A stretch of DNA of 7,707 nucleotides, taken from contig JACNKJ010000323.1 in assembly GCA_014382085.1 (NCBI GenBank), positions 1-7,707 on the forward strand. Direction: 5' to 3'. Made by a program: the position numbers and the translations under genes. The notes below the pieces were generated by a model. It was not told the DNA's origin. It worked only from the letters and a program-made list of their open reading frames with translations, and searched no databases. Every line of letters starts with the position of its first letter. Position 1 is the first letter of the stretch. Source of the DNA: a bacterium. GTDB lineage: Bacteria > Krumholzibacteriota > Krumholzibacteriia > JACNKJ01. Below, piece by piece: positions 1-6,819 of this stretch.

Positions 1-428
1 TGAGACTTCCTGCGACCCCCCGCCCCCCACCCCACCGAAAGGCTGGGCTGACCGCAAAAGATGGGCGCCCCGTTGCTCCCCGCGTGGATGCTTTTGAAAC
101 CGCCTCCGCTGGCGGTGGCCGCATAAGCCACCCCCGTGTGCACGGGACCCACGGCCAGATCCGTGATGCGGCCGCCGATGTTCGTGGGCCCGGCCTGCTG
201 CCAAGCCGGGCCGTCACGATCGGCCGCCTGCCTGAGGGCCTGAGCCTGGTCGAGTCCGTCCTTGTAGGCCTCGAAATTGATTTTCCCCTGGGGCCAAGCC
301 CGCTGATTCCAGAGCCACTGATTGGGCCGTCCATTGGGTTCGCGAGCGGGTGTGTCTTCTGTAAAAACGAGGAAAAGAATGGCAGCCACCGAAAGGAGCA
401 GGGCTGCGCCGAGGATGAAGCGCTTCAT
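1..428 (-). CDS. BNR/VPS10-type beta-propeller exported protein, N-terminal part (3' end off the left edge)
   Basis: The frame is open from ATG at 428 to the window edge, giving 142 residues. It starts MKRFILGAALLL and continues as one hydrophobic stretch to about residue 22, a signal peptide or N-terminal anchor. A linker follows to about residue 75. Residues 76-110 (AWQQAGPTNIGGRITDLAVG, then VAYAATASGG) match the opening blade of sortilin/VPS10- or sialidase-like (BNR) propellers. In FCB-type bacteria these form large secreted proteins with an opening of the W-x-x-GP-x-NIGGRI kind. Such proteins are usually many hundreds of residues long, so most is missing. GGAGG at 433-437 lies 4 bases before the ATG. 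From residue 110 on, the sequence departs from family consensus (FKSIHAGSNG where FKSTDAGxxW is expected), probably because of base errors near the contig end. Substrate and function are unknown. It lies after the tRNA terminator, so it is probably a separate transcription unit. Confidence 0.72.
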   Translation of the reverse strand, partial: MKRFILGAALLLSVAAILFLVFTEDTPAREPNGRPNQWLWNQRAWPQGKINFEAYKDGLDQAQALRQAADRDGPAWQQAGPTNIGGRITDLAVGPVHTGVAYAATASGGGFKSIHAGSNGAPIFCGQPSLSVGWGAGGRRKS

Positions 429-456
429 GGGGCCTCCACGGGAAATGGGTCCCCAT

Positions 457-462
457 ATTATA
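457..462 (-). promoter_or_regulatory. Candidate -10 box (TATAAT) for the BNR/VPS10-like gene
   Basis: The minus strand reads TATAAT, a perfect sigma-70 -10 hexamer, 28 bases before the start codon at 428. This predicts a short leader containing the GGAGG ribosome binding site. No good -35 box is visible at 16-18 bases spacing, because that position falls inside the tRNA terminator hairpin (for example GGTCAC at 480-485). The call rests on the -10 box and its placement only. Confidence 0.45.
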
Positions 463-464
463 GC

Positions 465-492
465 AAAAGCCCCGTGGTCGTGACCACGGGGC
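465..492 (-). terminator. Rho-independent terminator after tRNA-Asp
   Basis: On the minus strand a perfect 11-bp GC-rich stem (GCCCCGTGGTC pairing with GACCACGGGGC, positions 469-492) has only two bases between its arms, so the real loop is probably four bases. It is followed at once by TTTT (465-468). It begins 5 bases after the tRNA 3' end. There is no T-run on the plus strand, so it should act only on minus-strand transcripts. Confidence 0.85.
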
Positions 493-497
493 CTGGG

Positions 498-572
498 CGG
501 GAGCGACGAGATTCGAACTCGCGACCTCCTGCTCGACAGGCAGGCGTTCTAACCAAACTGAACTACGCCCCC
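498..572 (-). tRNA. tRNA-Asp (anticodon GTC)
   Basis: The minus strand folds into a full cloverleaf. The acceptor stem is GGGGGCG with CGCTCCC (one G-U pair) and the D stem is GTTC/GAAC. The anticodon stem CCTGC/GCAGG encloses loop CTGTCGA, with anticodon GTC. The T stem is GCGAG/CTCGT with loop TTCGAAT. The discriminator base is G, as is usual for tRNA-Asp. The CCA end is not encoded; the bases after the discriminator are CCC. The length is 75 bases. It has its own promoter and terminator and lies between two protein genes of the same strand. Confidence 0.96.
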
Positions 573-590
573 AAATGCTGCGAGTGGCGC

Positions 591-619
591 AAATTAGCAA
601 AGGCCTGGGGCAAAGTCAA
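591..619 (-). promoter_or_regulatory. Promoter of tRNA-Asp
   Basis: On the minus strand, TTGACT (614-619) is followed after 17 bases by TAATTT (591-596). The -10 is preceded by TGC, giving an extended -10 (TG-n). The predicted start falls about 7 bases downstream, leaving a 5' leader of about 11 bases before the tRNA. The initiation region is GC-rich (GCGCCACTCGC), as is common in stable-RNA promoters under stringent control. That regulatory reading is inference. Confidence 0.6.
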
Positions 620-636
620 TAGCCCCCAAATGCCCG

Positions 637-1968
637 CTAGGACCAAAATCTCCGAATGGAGCTTCCGGGAAAATAAGCTTTCAAAATATCGCGATAATCG
701 TGTCCCGCCTTGCTTCGCTCGATGGCCCCAACCTGGCACAGGCCAATACCATGACCCCAACCTGCCCCTACGGCGGTAACCCGTGTCAGGTTGCCCTGAT
801 CGTCGTATTGCTTGCTCAGGCGAAACAGGGTGCTACGCAGAGCCACGCCCTTCATATCGCGCTTGAGGGCCGATCTGACACGATCGCCGACCACCTTGAA
901 GCGCCCGCGGTCGGTGACCGCTTCCAGCACCTGCACCCGGCCGTCGGGGCTGTATTCCAGGATGCGAAGATCCTTCAGTCGGCCCAGCTGTGTTCCCCGA
1001 GGAAGATCCGCTGCTGAGGGTAGATAAGCTCTCAGGATGGCTCCCAGTTCCTTAGCGCTCCAGCTGTGCGTCCACCGGAAGTACTTACTGCTGCGGCACC
1101 AGCTCTTTCCCTTCCCATCGGCGTCGCGCATGCCGCCGAGGTGCTGCGTTTCTTCGTGGCGCCATGCCTTGTGTATATCGGCAGTATGCCCGCCACAGGT
1201 GCTTGAGTAATAGATCTCGGCGGGCTCGCGCCCCAGGGACACCAATTCCCCCCGCGTTTCACGAATGGCCCGGTCGGCCAGATCCCAGGAACCCGCGCCG
1301 CGATAGACCTGATCGGCGATGCCGTCCACCATGTCCCAATCATCGTTGCGGCTGGCACGGAGTCGCTGCACCGCATAGGTGCGGCTGGCCACGGCCTGCA
1401 CCTTCAAGGCCTGATAACCACTACGGCCCAGTCGGCCGATTTCGTGGGGCACCACGCCACGCAGGTATTCCTCCATGGGCAGGTGGTTCACACAGGTGAA
1501 GTGATTAGTCTTGGGGATCAATCGCAATCGCCCGCTATAGCGCTTCCCGTTGAGTTCAAAAGTCGCGCTCCGCGGAACAACCCACGTGTTTTTCTGAAAC
1601 GGGATAGATTCGCCCACGACCTTCAAATTGCGCCCCTCATGCGCGCCTTCGAAAATTCTCATGTTCCCCGGGTCATTGGGATCCTGAAACAGATGATAGG
1701 TCTTCTTGCCCTTGAGCCGGGCCAGGCGACGGCCCTGTGGAGAAATGATGTCCACGCTCTTGCTGCTGCGAATCTTCAAGGCGCTCACGCTTCTAACCAG
1801 AAGGATGCGCACCTCGGGTTCCTCCCCCGCTACCAGGACCGGACGCGGCTCGGCACCACCACCCTCATCGGTGGCGGGCGGCGCCTTTTGCGCCGGACCC
1901 GAAACCTTGGGCGTGCAGGCGGAAAGAATAAGCAGAAAGGGAAGCAGCAAGATGAGACGACGAATCAT
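637..1968 (-). CDS. SpoIID/LytB-domain lipoprotein, likely peptidoglycan-acting
   Basis: This 443-residue protein opens with MIRRLILLLPFLLILSAC, a lipoprotein signal with lipobox LSAC, so Cys18 should be lipidated. The SpoIID/LytB domain begins near residue 145. It shows LPMEEYLRGVVPHEI (163-177), then QALKVQAVASRTYAV (186-200), YSSTCGGHTAD (254-264) and GWGHGIGLCQVGA (403-415), and ends YRDILKAYFPGSSI. The Glu in VVPHE (residue 176) sits where SpoIID proteins carry their essential glutamate. SpoIID of Bacillus is a lytic transglycosylase and LytB proteins enhance amidases; which activity applies here is unknown. The start at 1968 is chosen over an in-frame codon at 2016 because it begins the signal peptide and has GAGGAG 4 bases upstream. 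The gene starts one base after the anmK stop, so translation is probably coupled. It ends in UAG. Confidence 0.92.
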   Translation of the reverse strand: MIRRLILLLPFLLILSACTPKVSGPAQKAPPATDEGGGAEPRPVLVAGEEPEVRILLVRSVSALKIRSSKSVDIISPQGRRLARLKGKKTYHLFQDPNDPGNMRIFEGAHEGRNLKVVGESIPFQKNTWVVPRSATFELNGKRYSGRLRLIPKTNHFTCVNHLPMEEYLRGVVPHEIGRLGRSGYQALKVQAVASRTYAVQRLRASRNDDWDMVDGIADQVYRGAGSWDLADRAIRETRGELVSLGREPAEIYYSSTCGGHTADIHKAWRHEETQHLGGMRDADGKGKSWCRSSKYFRWTHSWSAKELGAILRAYLPSAADLPRGTQLGRLKDLRILEYSPDGRVQVLEAVTDRGRFKVVGDRVRSALKRDMKGVALRSTLFRLSKQYDDQGNLTRVTAVGAGWGHGIGLCQVGAIERSKAGHDYRDILKAYFPGSSIRRFWS

Positions 1969-1969
1969 A

Positions 1970-3109
1970 TTACTCCTCATTGCAAGATGGAGGGGAGAGC
2001 AGACCAGCCATCGCATCGCACTCGGCTCCGGTAACCGCGGACAAGGCTACCGGCCGGCCCAGATGGGCGAGGTAGGCTAGAAGGGCGAAGTCCAGAGCTT
2101 CCTTGGCCCCCACTGGGCAATGCAGGGCTTCGAGGGTCTCAACACGAAGATGCGGCAGACGTTCCGACAGACGTGAAAGCAATTGGGTATTTTTAGCGCC
2201 GCCACCCGACAGGTAAACCGCCTGAGCGCCGCCGTCCTCCAAGGCGCGTGCCAAGGGCAGCACGGTGAGTTCGAGCAGGGTGGCGAAAAGATCGGGAGCG
2301 CCGATTTCCCCAGCCAAGTTATTCATCTTCGCAGCGTTCAAGAAGCTTGCCCCAAACATCTCACGGCCAGTGGACTTGGGAGGCGACTTGGAGAAATAGG
2401 CATGATCCAACCAGCCATCCAGCAGTTTCGTATTAACCTTGCCAGAGGCGGCGATCTGCCCGTTTTTGTCATAGGGCTTATTCAGCAGAACACCTGCGGC
2501 CCGATCCAGGAGTATGTTTCCGGGACCGGTATCCCAAGCACTAACCCCTTGGGTACCCTGCCCCGGAGGTAAAAGGGTGAGATTGGCGATGCCGCCCACA
2601 TTCACCAGGGCGCGCGCCTCATTGGGGTGGCGGCGGAGAAGCGCATCAGCCATGGGAACCAGTGGCGCTCCCTGCCCGCCAAGGGTCAGGTCGGGACTGC
2701 GGAAATCGCCGATGGTCGGCAGTCCCGTGAGGGTGGCGAATACCGCCGCGTTGCCCAATTGAAGGCTGTAGCCAAGCTCGGGGGCATGGTGAAGAGTCTG
2801 TCCGGGAAATGCTGACAGCTCTGCGGGAATCTTAGCAGGCCACTTCGCCCGCACAAAATCTGCGAAGTGTTTGGCGATGCCATGATGCAAGGCCGCGAAC
2901 TCGGATGCAGGGATGGCATGATTCTCCGCCGCCGCTTCCAGTCGTGCACGAAAATCTTCGGGCCAGGCTCGCTCTTCATAGTCGAGCAATTCCCAACTGA
3001 GGCTGGAATCGTCCTCGCTGAAAAAGCGCGCGCGAACCAGGTCCATGCCGTCCAGGCTGGTACCGCTCATGAGTCCTAGCACGGTCATTTCGGGATAGAC
3101 TTGGCCCAT
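1970..3109 (-). CDS. anmK: Anhydro-N-acetylmuramic acid kinase
   Basis: AnmK hydrolyses the 1,6-anhydro ring of anhydro-MurNAc and phosphorylates it with ATP, giving MurNAc-6-phosphate, a cytoplasmic step of peptidoglycan recycling. The 379 residues match the usual family length. Family motifs are in order: LGLMSGTSLDGMD (11-23, phosphate binding), GDFRSPDLTLGGQGAPLVP (134-152), VNVGGIANLT (169-178), AWDTGPGNILLD (191-202) and SGGGAKN (301-307). Asp193 in WDTGPGN is at the place of the catalytic base (Asp182 in the E. coli enzyme). The family motif GxxGQT is present as FPGQT (101-105), with Pro replacing the more usual residue before Gly. A longer in-frame start at 3232 would overlap the upstream gene and adds a basic, non-family extension. 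ATG at 3109 has a near-perfect ribosome binding site. The C-terminal codons contain the ribosome binding site of the SpoIID-domain gene that follows. Confidence 0.97.
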   Translation of the reverse strand: MGQVYPEMTVLGLMSGTSLDGMDLVRARFFSEDDSSLSWELLDYEERAWPEDFRARLEAAAENHAIPASEFAALHHGIAKHFADFVRAKWPAKIPAELSAFPGQTLHHAPELGYSLQLGNAAVFATLTGLPTIGDFRSPDLTLGGQGAPLVPMADALLRRHPNEARALVNVGGIANLTLLPPGQGTQGVSAWDTGPGNILLDRAAGVLLNKPYDKNGQIAASGKVNTKLLDGWLDHAYFSKSPPKSTGREMFGASFLNAAKMNNLAGEIGAPDLFATLLELTVLPLARALEDGGAQAVYLSGGGAKNTQLLSRLSERLPHLRVETLEALHCPVGAKEALDFALLAYLAHLGRPVALSAVTGAECDAMAGLLSPPSCNEE

Positions 3110-3115
3110 GTCCCG

Positions 3116-3122
3116 CCTCCTT
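3116..3122 (-). promoter_or_regulatory. Strong ribosome binding site of anmK, fixes its start
   Basis: The minus strand reads AAGGAGG, a near-perfect anti-16S match, 6 bases before ATG at 3109. It supports this start over the upstream in-frame codon at 3232 and over the ATG seven codons later at 3088. I see no convincing promoter in the 58 bases between the preceding stop and this start, so anmK could be co-transcribed with the genes before it. Confidence 0.8.
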
Positions 3123-3167
3123 CGGGTGGGCAGTCTATCGGTCGAGGCTGATGCAAGCCACGCTTTT

Positions 3168-4472
3168 CTATTTTGCCTGCCAGCGAAGCGTGATGGCGAG
3201 TCCCGGTTCCAGGTTTGATCCCGCATCGCCATCCAGTTTGAGAAGTATGGGACCCCTGTTCCAGCGAAGGGAAAGAGAGAGGGCCGCGCCCCGTCCGCGA
3301 AGGCTGCGACTACGGCGGGCGAGGAAATCGCCGCTTATCAATCGGAATGAACGGCCCTCGCTACTTCGAAATAAATAGAGATGGGAGCCGAGGTTGATAC
3401 CGGATCCCAGTTTACGTTCACGCACTGAGAAGCGGAGCAGAGCCGAGGGTGTCTCATCCTGAACTCCGCGCAAAACCGCCTCCCACGACAGCTCGCCTCG
3501 CCAGGCTAACCGACCTTCCCAGCTTCCCGAATCTTCAGCGATCCAAATGGGGAAAACTGCGGGCGTACCGGCCACGGACCAATCTCGATCTCGCAGGCCT
3601 CGCATTTCCAGATGCCATCGACCCTTGGGGCGGCGAAGATCTGCTGATAGCATGGCCTCTCTGCGATGACGATCCTCCGCCAAGCCAATTCCTCGCCGAA
3701 GCCTGAGGCCGCCCTGGAGTCGCCAATCTCCCAGATGCCATGCCATAGCGAAGGCGGCTTCTTGTCCGGACTCAGCGCCGATCCATCCACGGGATCGCCA
3801 GAGCTCGGGGCGAGGTCCGCTAAGACTCAAGCCCTGAGCACTCCAGCGCAGTGAGCCCAGTCGGCCTGTGGCACGCAGTTGCAGCCCCCAACGTGAGGCG
3901 GCCAGACCGGTGGCAGCACTCTCAAGTTCTAGAACTTCGCCGTCCCGCTCCCGGCGAAATCGGATGCTTGCACTCTCTTCCCCGCGCAGGCGAAGCAGCC
4001 AATCTCCCCGATGTAAATCGGCCATGAGGCCAAAATCCTCCTGCCAACCCATCCGTAGCCGAGTGGATGATCCGCGCCAACTTAGAAAGGTCCCGCGACC
4101 GACATCGGAAAGAGAAAGGGCGGAACGCGGCGGCCGCACGGACATCATGGCTCCTAAGCGGGACCGCCGTCGGTCCTGACCGAGTAAACCGTCCTCCCGG
4201 CCCAAGGCTCCCAAAACCAGACGATAGGAACCGCGTGTAAAAGCCGCCGATGCGCCTAGTTTTGTATCCTCTTGCCAGTCGGCGAGCAATTCCAGAGTGG
4301 AATTCACCCACTCGCCGCGAGCTTTGAGGGTGCCATCACCCTGAAGCCCCAAACCCAAACTGCTGTGGCCCAGTGGTCGCCAAAGGTCGGGCGGCAGTTC
4401 ATCGCCCAAGGATTGAAGATCTTCAGCCGGCGCGACGATTGCTGCGAGAAGCAGAAGGATGGCCCCGCGCAT
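3168..4472 (-). CDS. Exported protein of unknown function, beta-barrel-like strand pattern
   Basis: I do not recognise a family. The 434 residues begin MRGAILLLLAAIVAPAEDL, a signal peptide with likely cleavage after APA. The rest is a long run of short strands with alternating polar and hydrophobic residues, rich in Trp, Arg and Leu (for example RGDWLLRLRGEES, GRWHLEMRGLRDRDW, GAALSLSLRWNRG) and separated by turns. This is what outer-membrane beta-barrels look like, and roughly 16-22 strands would fit the length. The last strand, ending LAITLRWQAK, lacks the classical terminal Phe or Tyr. ATG at 4472 overlaps the stop of the preceding gene by one base (TGATG), so translation is probably coupled. 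A GTG one codon earlier is possible but has no better ribosome binding site. The coupled upstream neighbour shows a similar strand style, so the two may work as a pair. The barrel call is inference from pattern only. Confidence 0.8.
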   Translation of the reverse strand: MRGAILLLLAAIVAPAEDLQSLGDELPPDLWRPLGHSSLGLGLQGDGTLKARGEWVNSTLELLADWQEDTKLGASAAFTRGSYRLVLGALGREDGLLGQDRRRSRLGAMMSVRPPRSALSLSDVGRGTFLSWRGSSTRLRMGWQEDFGLMADLHRGDWLLRLRGEESASIRFRRERDGEVLELESAATGLAASRWGLQLRATGRLGSLRWSAQGLSLSGPRPELWRSRGWIGAESGQEAAFAMAWHLGDWRLQGGLRLRRGIGLAEDRHRREAMLSADLRRPKGRWHLEMRGLRDRDWSVAGTPAVFPIWIAEDSGSWEGRLAWRGELSWEAVLRGVQDETPSALLRFSVRERKLGSGINLGSHLYLFRSSEGRSFRLISGDFLARRSRSLRGRGAALSLSLRWNRGPILLKLDGDAGSNLEPGLAITLRWQAK

Positions 4473-5179
4473 CACAGATAGATTCCCAGTTCAAGGCTTC
4501 GACCCATTCCCAACCAGGGATGCCATCGCAAGTGCAGTCTTGCGAAGCGGCGGGAACTACTCCACCCCAAGGACAAATCTTGAACAGGCGCCGGGCCCAG
4601 AGTCCAGGTGCCGCTCCAATATTCGCCTCGCCATTTCAATTGGAAGACGTCCTCTAGGCGACCCTCAGTACTGAGACCCCGAAGCCAGGCGGCGTCCATG
4701 GAGTGGGTGGAGAGCGACAGGGCCAGGGCTTCCGAACTGGATCGCGCCGATAGATCCGTTTCAGCTCTTTCACTCAGACGAAATCGCAACCCAACTTTCA
4801 AAGGGCCTTCCATGGCCAGAAGGAAGTCGAGCAGATGAAACGGGTGGCCCCTGAGAAATTCCATTCGAAGCCTGAGACCCGGCGCGAGCCCCAGGAAAGT
4901 GGGAGCCCGTAAAACAAGATCCGCGCTTTGTGCCTGAAGGCCTCGCCAATCCTACCATCCCAAATCGGCATTCCAAGTTGTGCCACCACAGCGAAGCGTT
5001 GCACCCAGATTGCCGCAAGCCACCTGGACAAGATTCCAGGGCTGAGAGGCGCGCAATCGAATCTGCGCATCCTGTGGATCCAGGAACTGTAGAAGGGGAT
5101 CCTTCGGACCTTCCAAGGAAAGAATTTGACCCATTGCAGATCCCCAAAGTAACAGGCCCATCACGCACAGGCGCATCAT
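4472..5179 (-). CDS. Short exported protein of unknown function, interrupted by one in-frame UAG
   Basis: Read through one UAG at 4952-4954, this frame gives 235 codons. Residues 1-75 begin MMRLCVMGLLLWGSAMGQ, a signal peptide, and end in TTWNADLGW. After the stop the same frame continues without interruption, DWRGLQAQSADLVLRAPTFL first, to a natural TGA at 4472. Automatic callers would split it into 4952-5179 and a piece beginning at the internal ATG at 4864. The downstream part keeps strand-like alternating patterns (LKVGLRFRLSE, FARLHLRWHPW, ends LELGIYL), much like the following gene, so an outer-membrane or surface beta protein is plausible. The start overlaps the preceding stop by four bases (ATGA), with GGAG six bases upstream. 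The gene end overlaps the next start. Candidate explanations are a point mutation (CAG to TAG is the simplest), a base-call error, or readthrough. No family was recognised. Confidence 0.7.
4952..4954 (-). other. In-frame UAG (amber) codon inside an otherwise intact reading frame
   Basis: The minus strand reads GGA TGG TAG GAT TGG. Codon 76 of the gene starting at 5179 is TAG, while the 75 codons before and 159 sense codons after it are open in the same frame. No frameshift is needed to join them. The three other UAGs at gene ends here (639-637, 3170-3168, 6822-6820) look like true stops. Confidence 0.9.
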
Positions 5180-6789
5180 GGCCCGCTCCGGAGCATGAGA
5201 CAGAGACCGCGTTGCTGGCCTTCACCGCCGGCGCTTTTGTCCCACGAGATTAGGAAGGGGTAAGCGCCTGAAGGTAGATGTCGGCCCTCGCGATCTCGGC
5301 CGTCCCAGAGTAGGCGGAGATTGCCCGAGCTCATGTTCCCGGGAATTTCCTGCACCGGTCGGCCCATGGCGTCGAAGAGACGAAGACGCGCCGAAGCGCC
5401 TTGCTCGCGCATACGAAACTCCACGGACTCGCGTGCCGGATCGAAGGGTTGAGGCGAGAGACTCCAAGCCGATTCGGTGCTGCTGCCGAGGGGATCGGGA
5501 CCCTCAAGCGGACTGCTCCCCACCGGGTTCGGCGCCCAAGCCGAAGCACCCTCTTGCTCATACATTTGTAGCCGCTCCAGGCTGCGCCCTTTCTCCTGTA
5601 TCCACTCGCCCAAATAGAGAAGGCCGTCGCTGTCAAGACCTTGCCCGTCCTGCAGGCGAAGGCCCTCGGTCCAAGGTGGCCACTCCCGACTTTCGCCGAG
5701 GTTCGCCAAGCTCGGCCAATTGGATAACTCCATCACCCGGGCCGCCACCAAGGATGGATGCTCCTCAAGCAATCGGTCCCGATCCTGGCATAGGATGAAG
5801 CGCTCACCCGGCGCCAAAGCGGGAAGCTGAAACGTGGCAAGAGCGCCGCTGAGATCCACAAGCTTCCATGGACCGTTCGGGGTGAATCCCGAGGGAGCCA
5901 GACACTCCACCCATTCGCTGCGGCCCGTAGCCGGCACGAACTGCACTTCGCTCAGTAGCAGCGGTCCGGGGCCAACCCGACAGCTAAGCTCCAGACTGTC
6001 CGGTGGAAGACTCCCGCCGCCGGCCACGAGAGTCAGTTCATGGATTCCCTCAGCTAATGGCTGTATGGGAAGATCCTCCATGCTCTTATGCCCTGAAGGA
6101 AGGCGTGGAAGCTCCAGGGTTTGTGCGCCCAAGGAAAGGCGAGGTGCTTCGGGCCATTGGAGACGACCCGTATTTTCAAACTCCACTCGCAGGAACCACT
6201 CCTCGCCTGGGCGGGGCGGTGGAATGGGCAATCGAGCGGCCAGGATGCTCAATTCCAGATCGGGATCATTGAGAGAACCGGGACTGGGTTCCCATGCGAA
6301 GAAATCCAGGATATTCTGATTGCTGTCCACGCCGTCGGGCATGCGCGACAAACTCTTCCCCGATGGCGCATCCAGGGCGGGCCATGCTTCGCAGAGCTCG
6401 GGCGGAAGATCTTCGCCATAACCCAGTAAATCGAGAACCCCTTCCCCCCGCCGGAGCCTGAGGGCCTCGGGACCATTTTGCATGGCCAATTCCACAAGCG
6501 CATCAGGGGCAGGCACGACAAGACCTTCGCCGATGAGGAAGATCTCGCCGGGGGCAAGACGGTGGCCTGGCTCCGCCGACCAGAGCAGGTCCCAGTTTCC
6601 CGGATCGGCGCCGTTGCAAAACTCCAGCACCAGTCCATCCAGACTCAGGACCTCTCCCACAGCAATCAGCTCCACGAACTCGTAGCCCGTATCAGCTCCC
6701 TCGGGATCGTAGAGGACCTCATTGATGATGATGTCGGCGACCGCGGGCGCGGTCCATAGTGCCAGAATGGCGAGGCAACGTTGCCACAT
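5176..6789 (-). CDS. Secreted lamin-tail-domain protein with FlgD-Ig-like C-terminal domain
   Basis: The 537 residues start with signal peptide MWQRCLAILALWTAPAVA. A first lamin tail domain spans about 19-175: DIIINEVLYDPEG, YEFVELI, LAPGEIFLIG, then GKSLSRMPDGVDSNQN and PSPGSLN, the typical LTD closing block. About 178-272 resembles a CARDB-type Ig fold (LRVEFENTG, then IHELTLVAGG). A second LTD-like unit covers about 276-430: LLLSEVQFVP, SEWVECLAP, LAPGERFILCQD, KGRSLERLQ. The end, about 443-520, looks like a FlgD-Ig domain: LSPQPFDPARESVEFRM, LRLFDAMGRPVQEI, LLWDGRDREGRHLPSGAYPF. Such ends are common on secreted proteins of FCB-type bacteria, where related domains serve type IX export; export by that route is not shown here. 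The protein is probably extracellular, with a structural or adhesive role. GGGGAGGAAG precedes ATG at 6789. Its stop overlaps the next start (ATGA). Confidence 0.9.
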   Translation of the reverse strand: MWQRCLAILALWTAPAVADIIINEVLYDPEGADTGYEFVELIAVGEVLSLDGLVLEFCNGADPGNWDLLWSAEPGHRLAPGEIFLIGEGLVVPAPDALVELAMQNGPEALRLRRGEGVLDLLGYGEDLPPELCEAWPALDAPSGKSLSRMPDGVDSNQNILDFFAWEPSPGSLNDPDLELSILAARLPIPPPRPGEEWFLRVEFENTGRLQWPEAPRLSLGAQTLELPRLPSGHKSMEDLPIQPLAEGIHELTLVAGGGSLPPDSLELSCRVGPGPLLLSEVQFVPATGRSEWVECLAPSGFTPNGPWKLVDLSGALATFQLPALAPGERFILCQDRDRLLEEHPSLVAARVMELSNWPSLANLGESREWPPWTEGLRLQDGQGLDSDGLLYLGEWIQEKGRSLERLQMYEQEGASAWAPNPVGSSPLEGPDPLGSSTESAWSLSPQPFDPARESVEFRMREQGASARLRLFDAMGRPVQEIPGNMSSGNLRLLWDGRDREGRHLPSGAYPFLISWDKSAGGEGQQRGLCLMLRSGP

Positions 6790-6819
6790 CTTCCTCCCCG
6801 GACCCGCCGGGAAGGCAGG

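Noticed and set aside
607..626. Hairpin GGGGC/GCCCC between the SpoIID-domain gene and the tRNA as a terminator
   Set aside because: The stem is only 5 bp with a 10-base loop, and no T-run follows on the minus strand. The loop holds the -35 box of the tRNA promoter, so it is more likely chance.
84..779. Plus-strand open frame of 231 codons across the left region
   Set aside because: It runs antisense through a recognisable gene and straight across the tRNA-Asp gene, and its translation has no recognisable domain or signal. GC-rich DNA gives many such shadows.
1969..2016. Longer N-terminus for the SpoIID-domain protein (start at 2016)
   Set aside because: It would put 16 residues before a textbook lipoprotein signal and overlap anmK by 47 bases. 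The ATG at 1968 has its own GAGGAG.
1444..2034. Plus-strand open frame of 196 codons opposite the SpoIID-domain gene
   Set aside because: The minus strand carries clear family motifs and a lipobox over the same bases. The plus-strand product is featureless and has no good ribosome binding site.
3110..3167. Promoter between the 434-residue gene and anmK (TTGCAT ... TAGACT)
   Set aside because: The two hexamers are only 13 bases apart, too close for a sigma-70 promoter, and both match weakly.
3110..3232. Longer N-terminus for AnmK (start at 3232)
   Set aside because: The extra 41 residues are basic and unlike the family, and they overlap the 3' end of the preceding gene. ATG at 3109 has AAGGAGG at ideal distance and gives the normal length.
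4952..4954. Stop codon reassignment or selenocysteine-type recoding
   Set aside because: UAG ends three other genes here at places where families or new signal peptides show the protein should end. Selenocysteine uses UGA, and I saw no suppressor tRNA in the window. Code reassignment is not supported, though local readthrough is not excluded.
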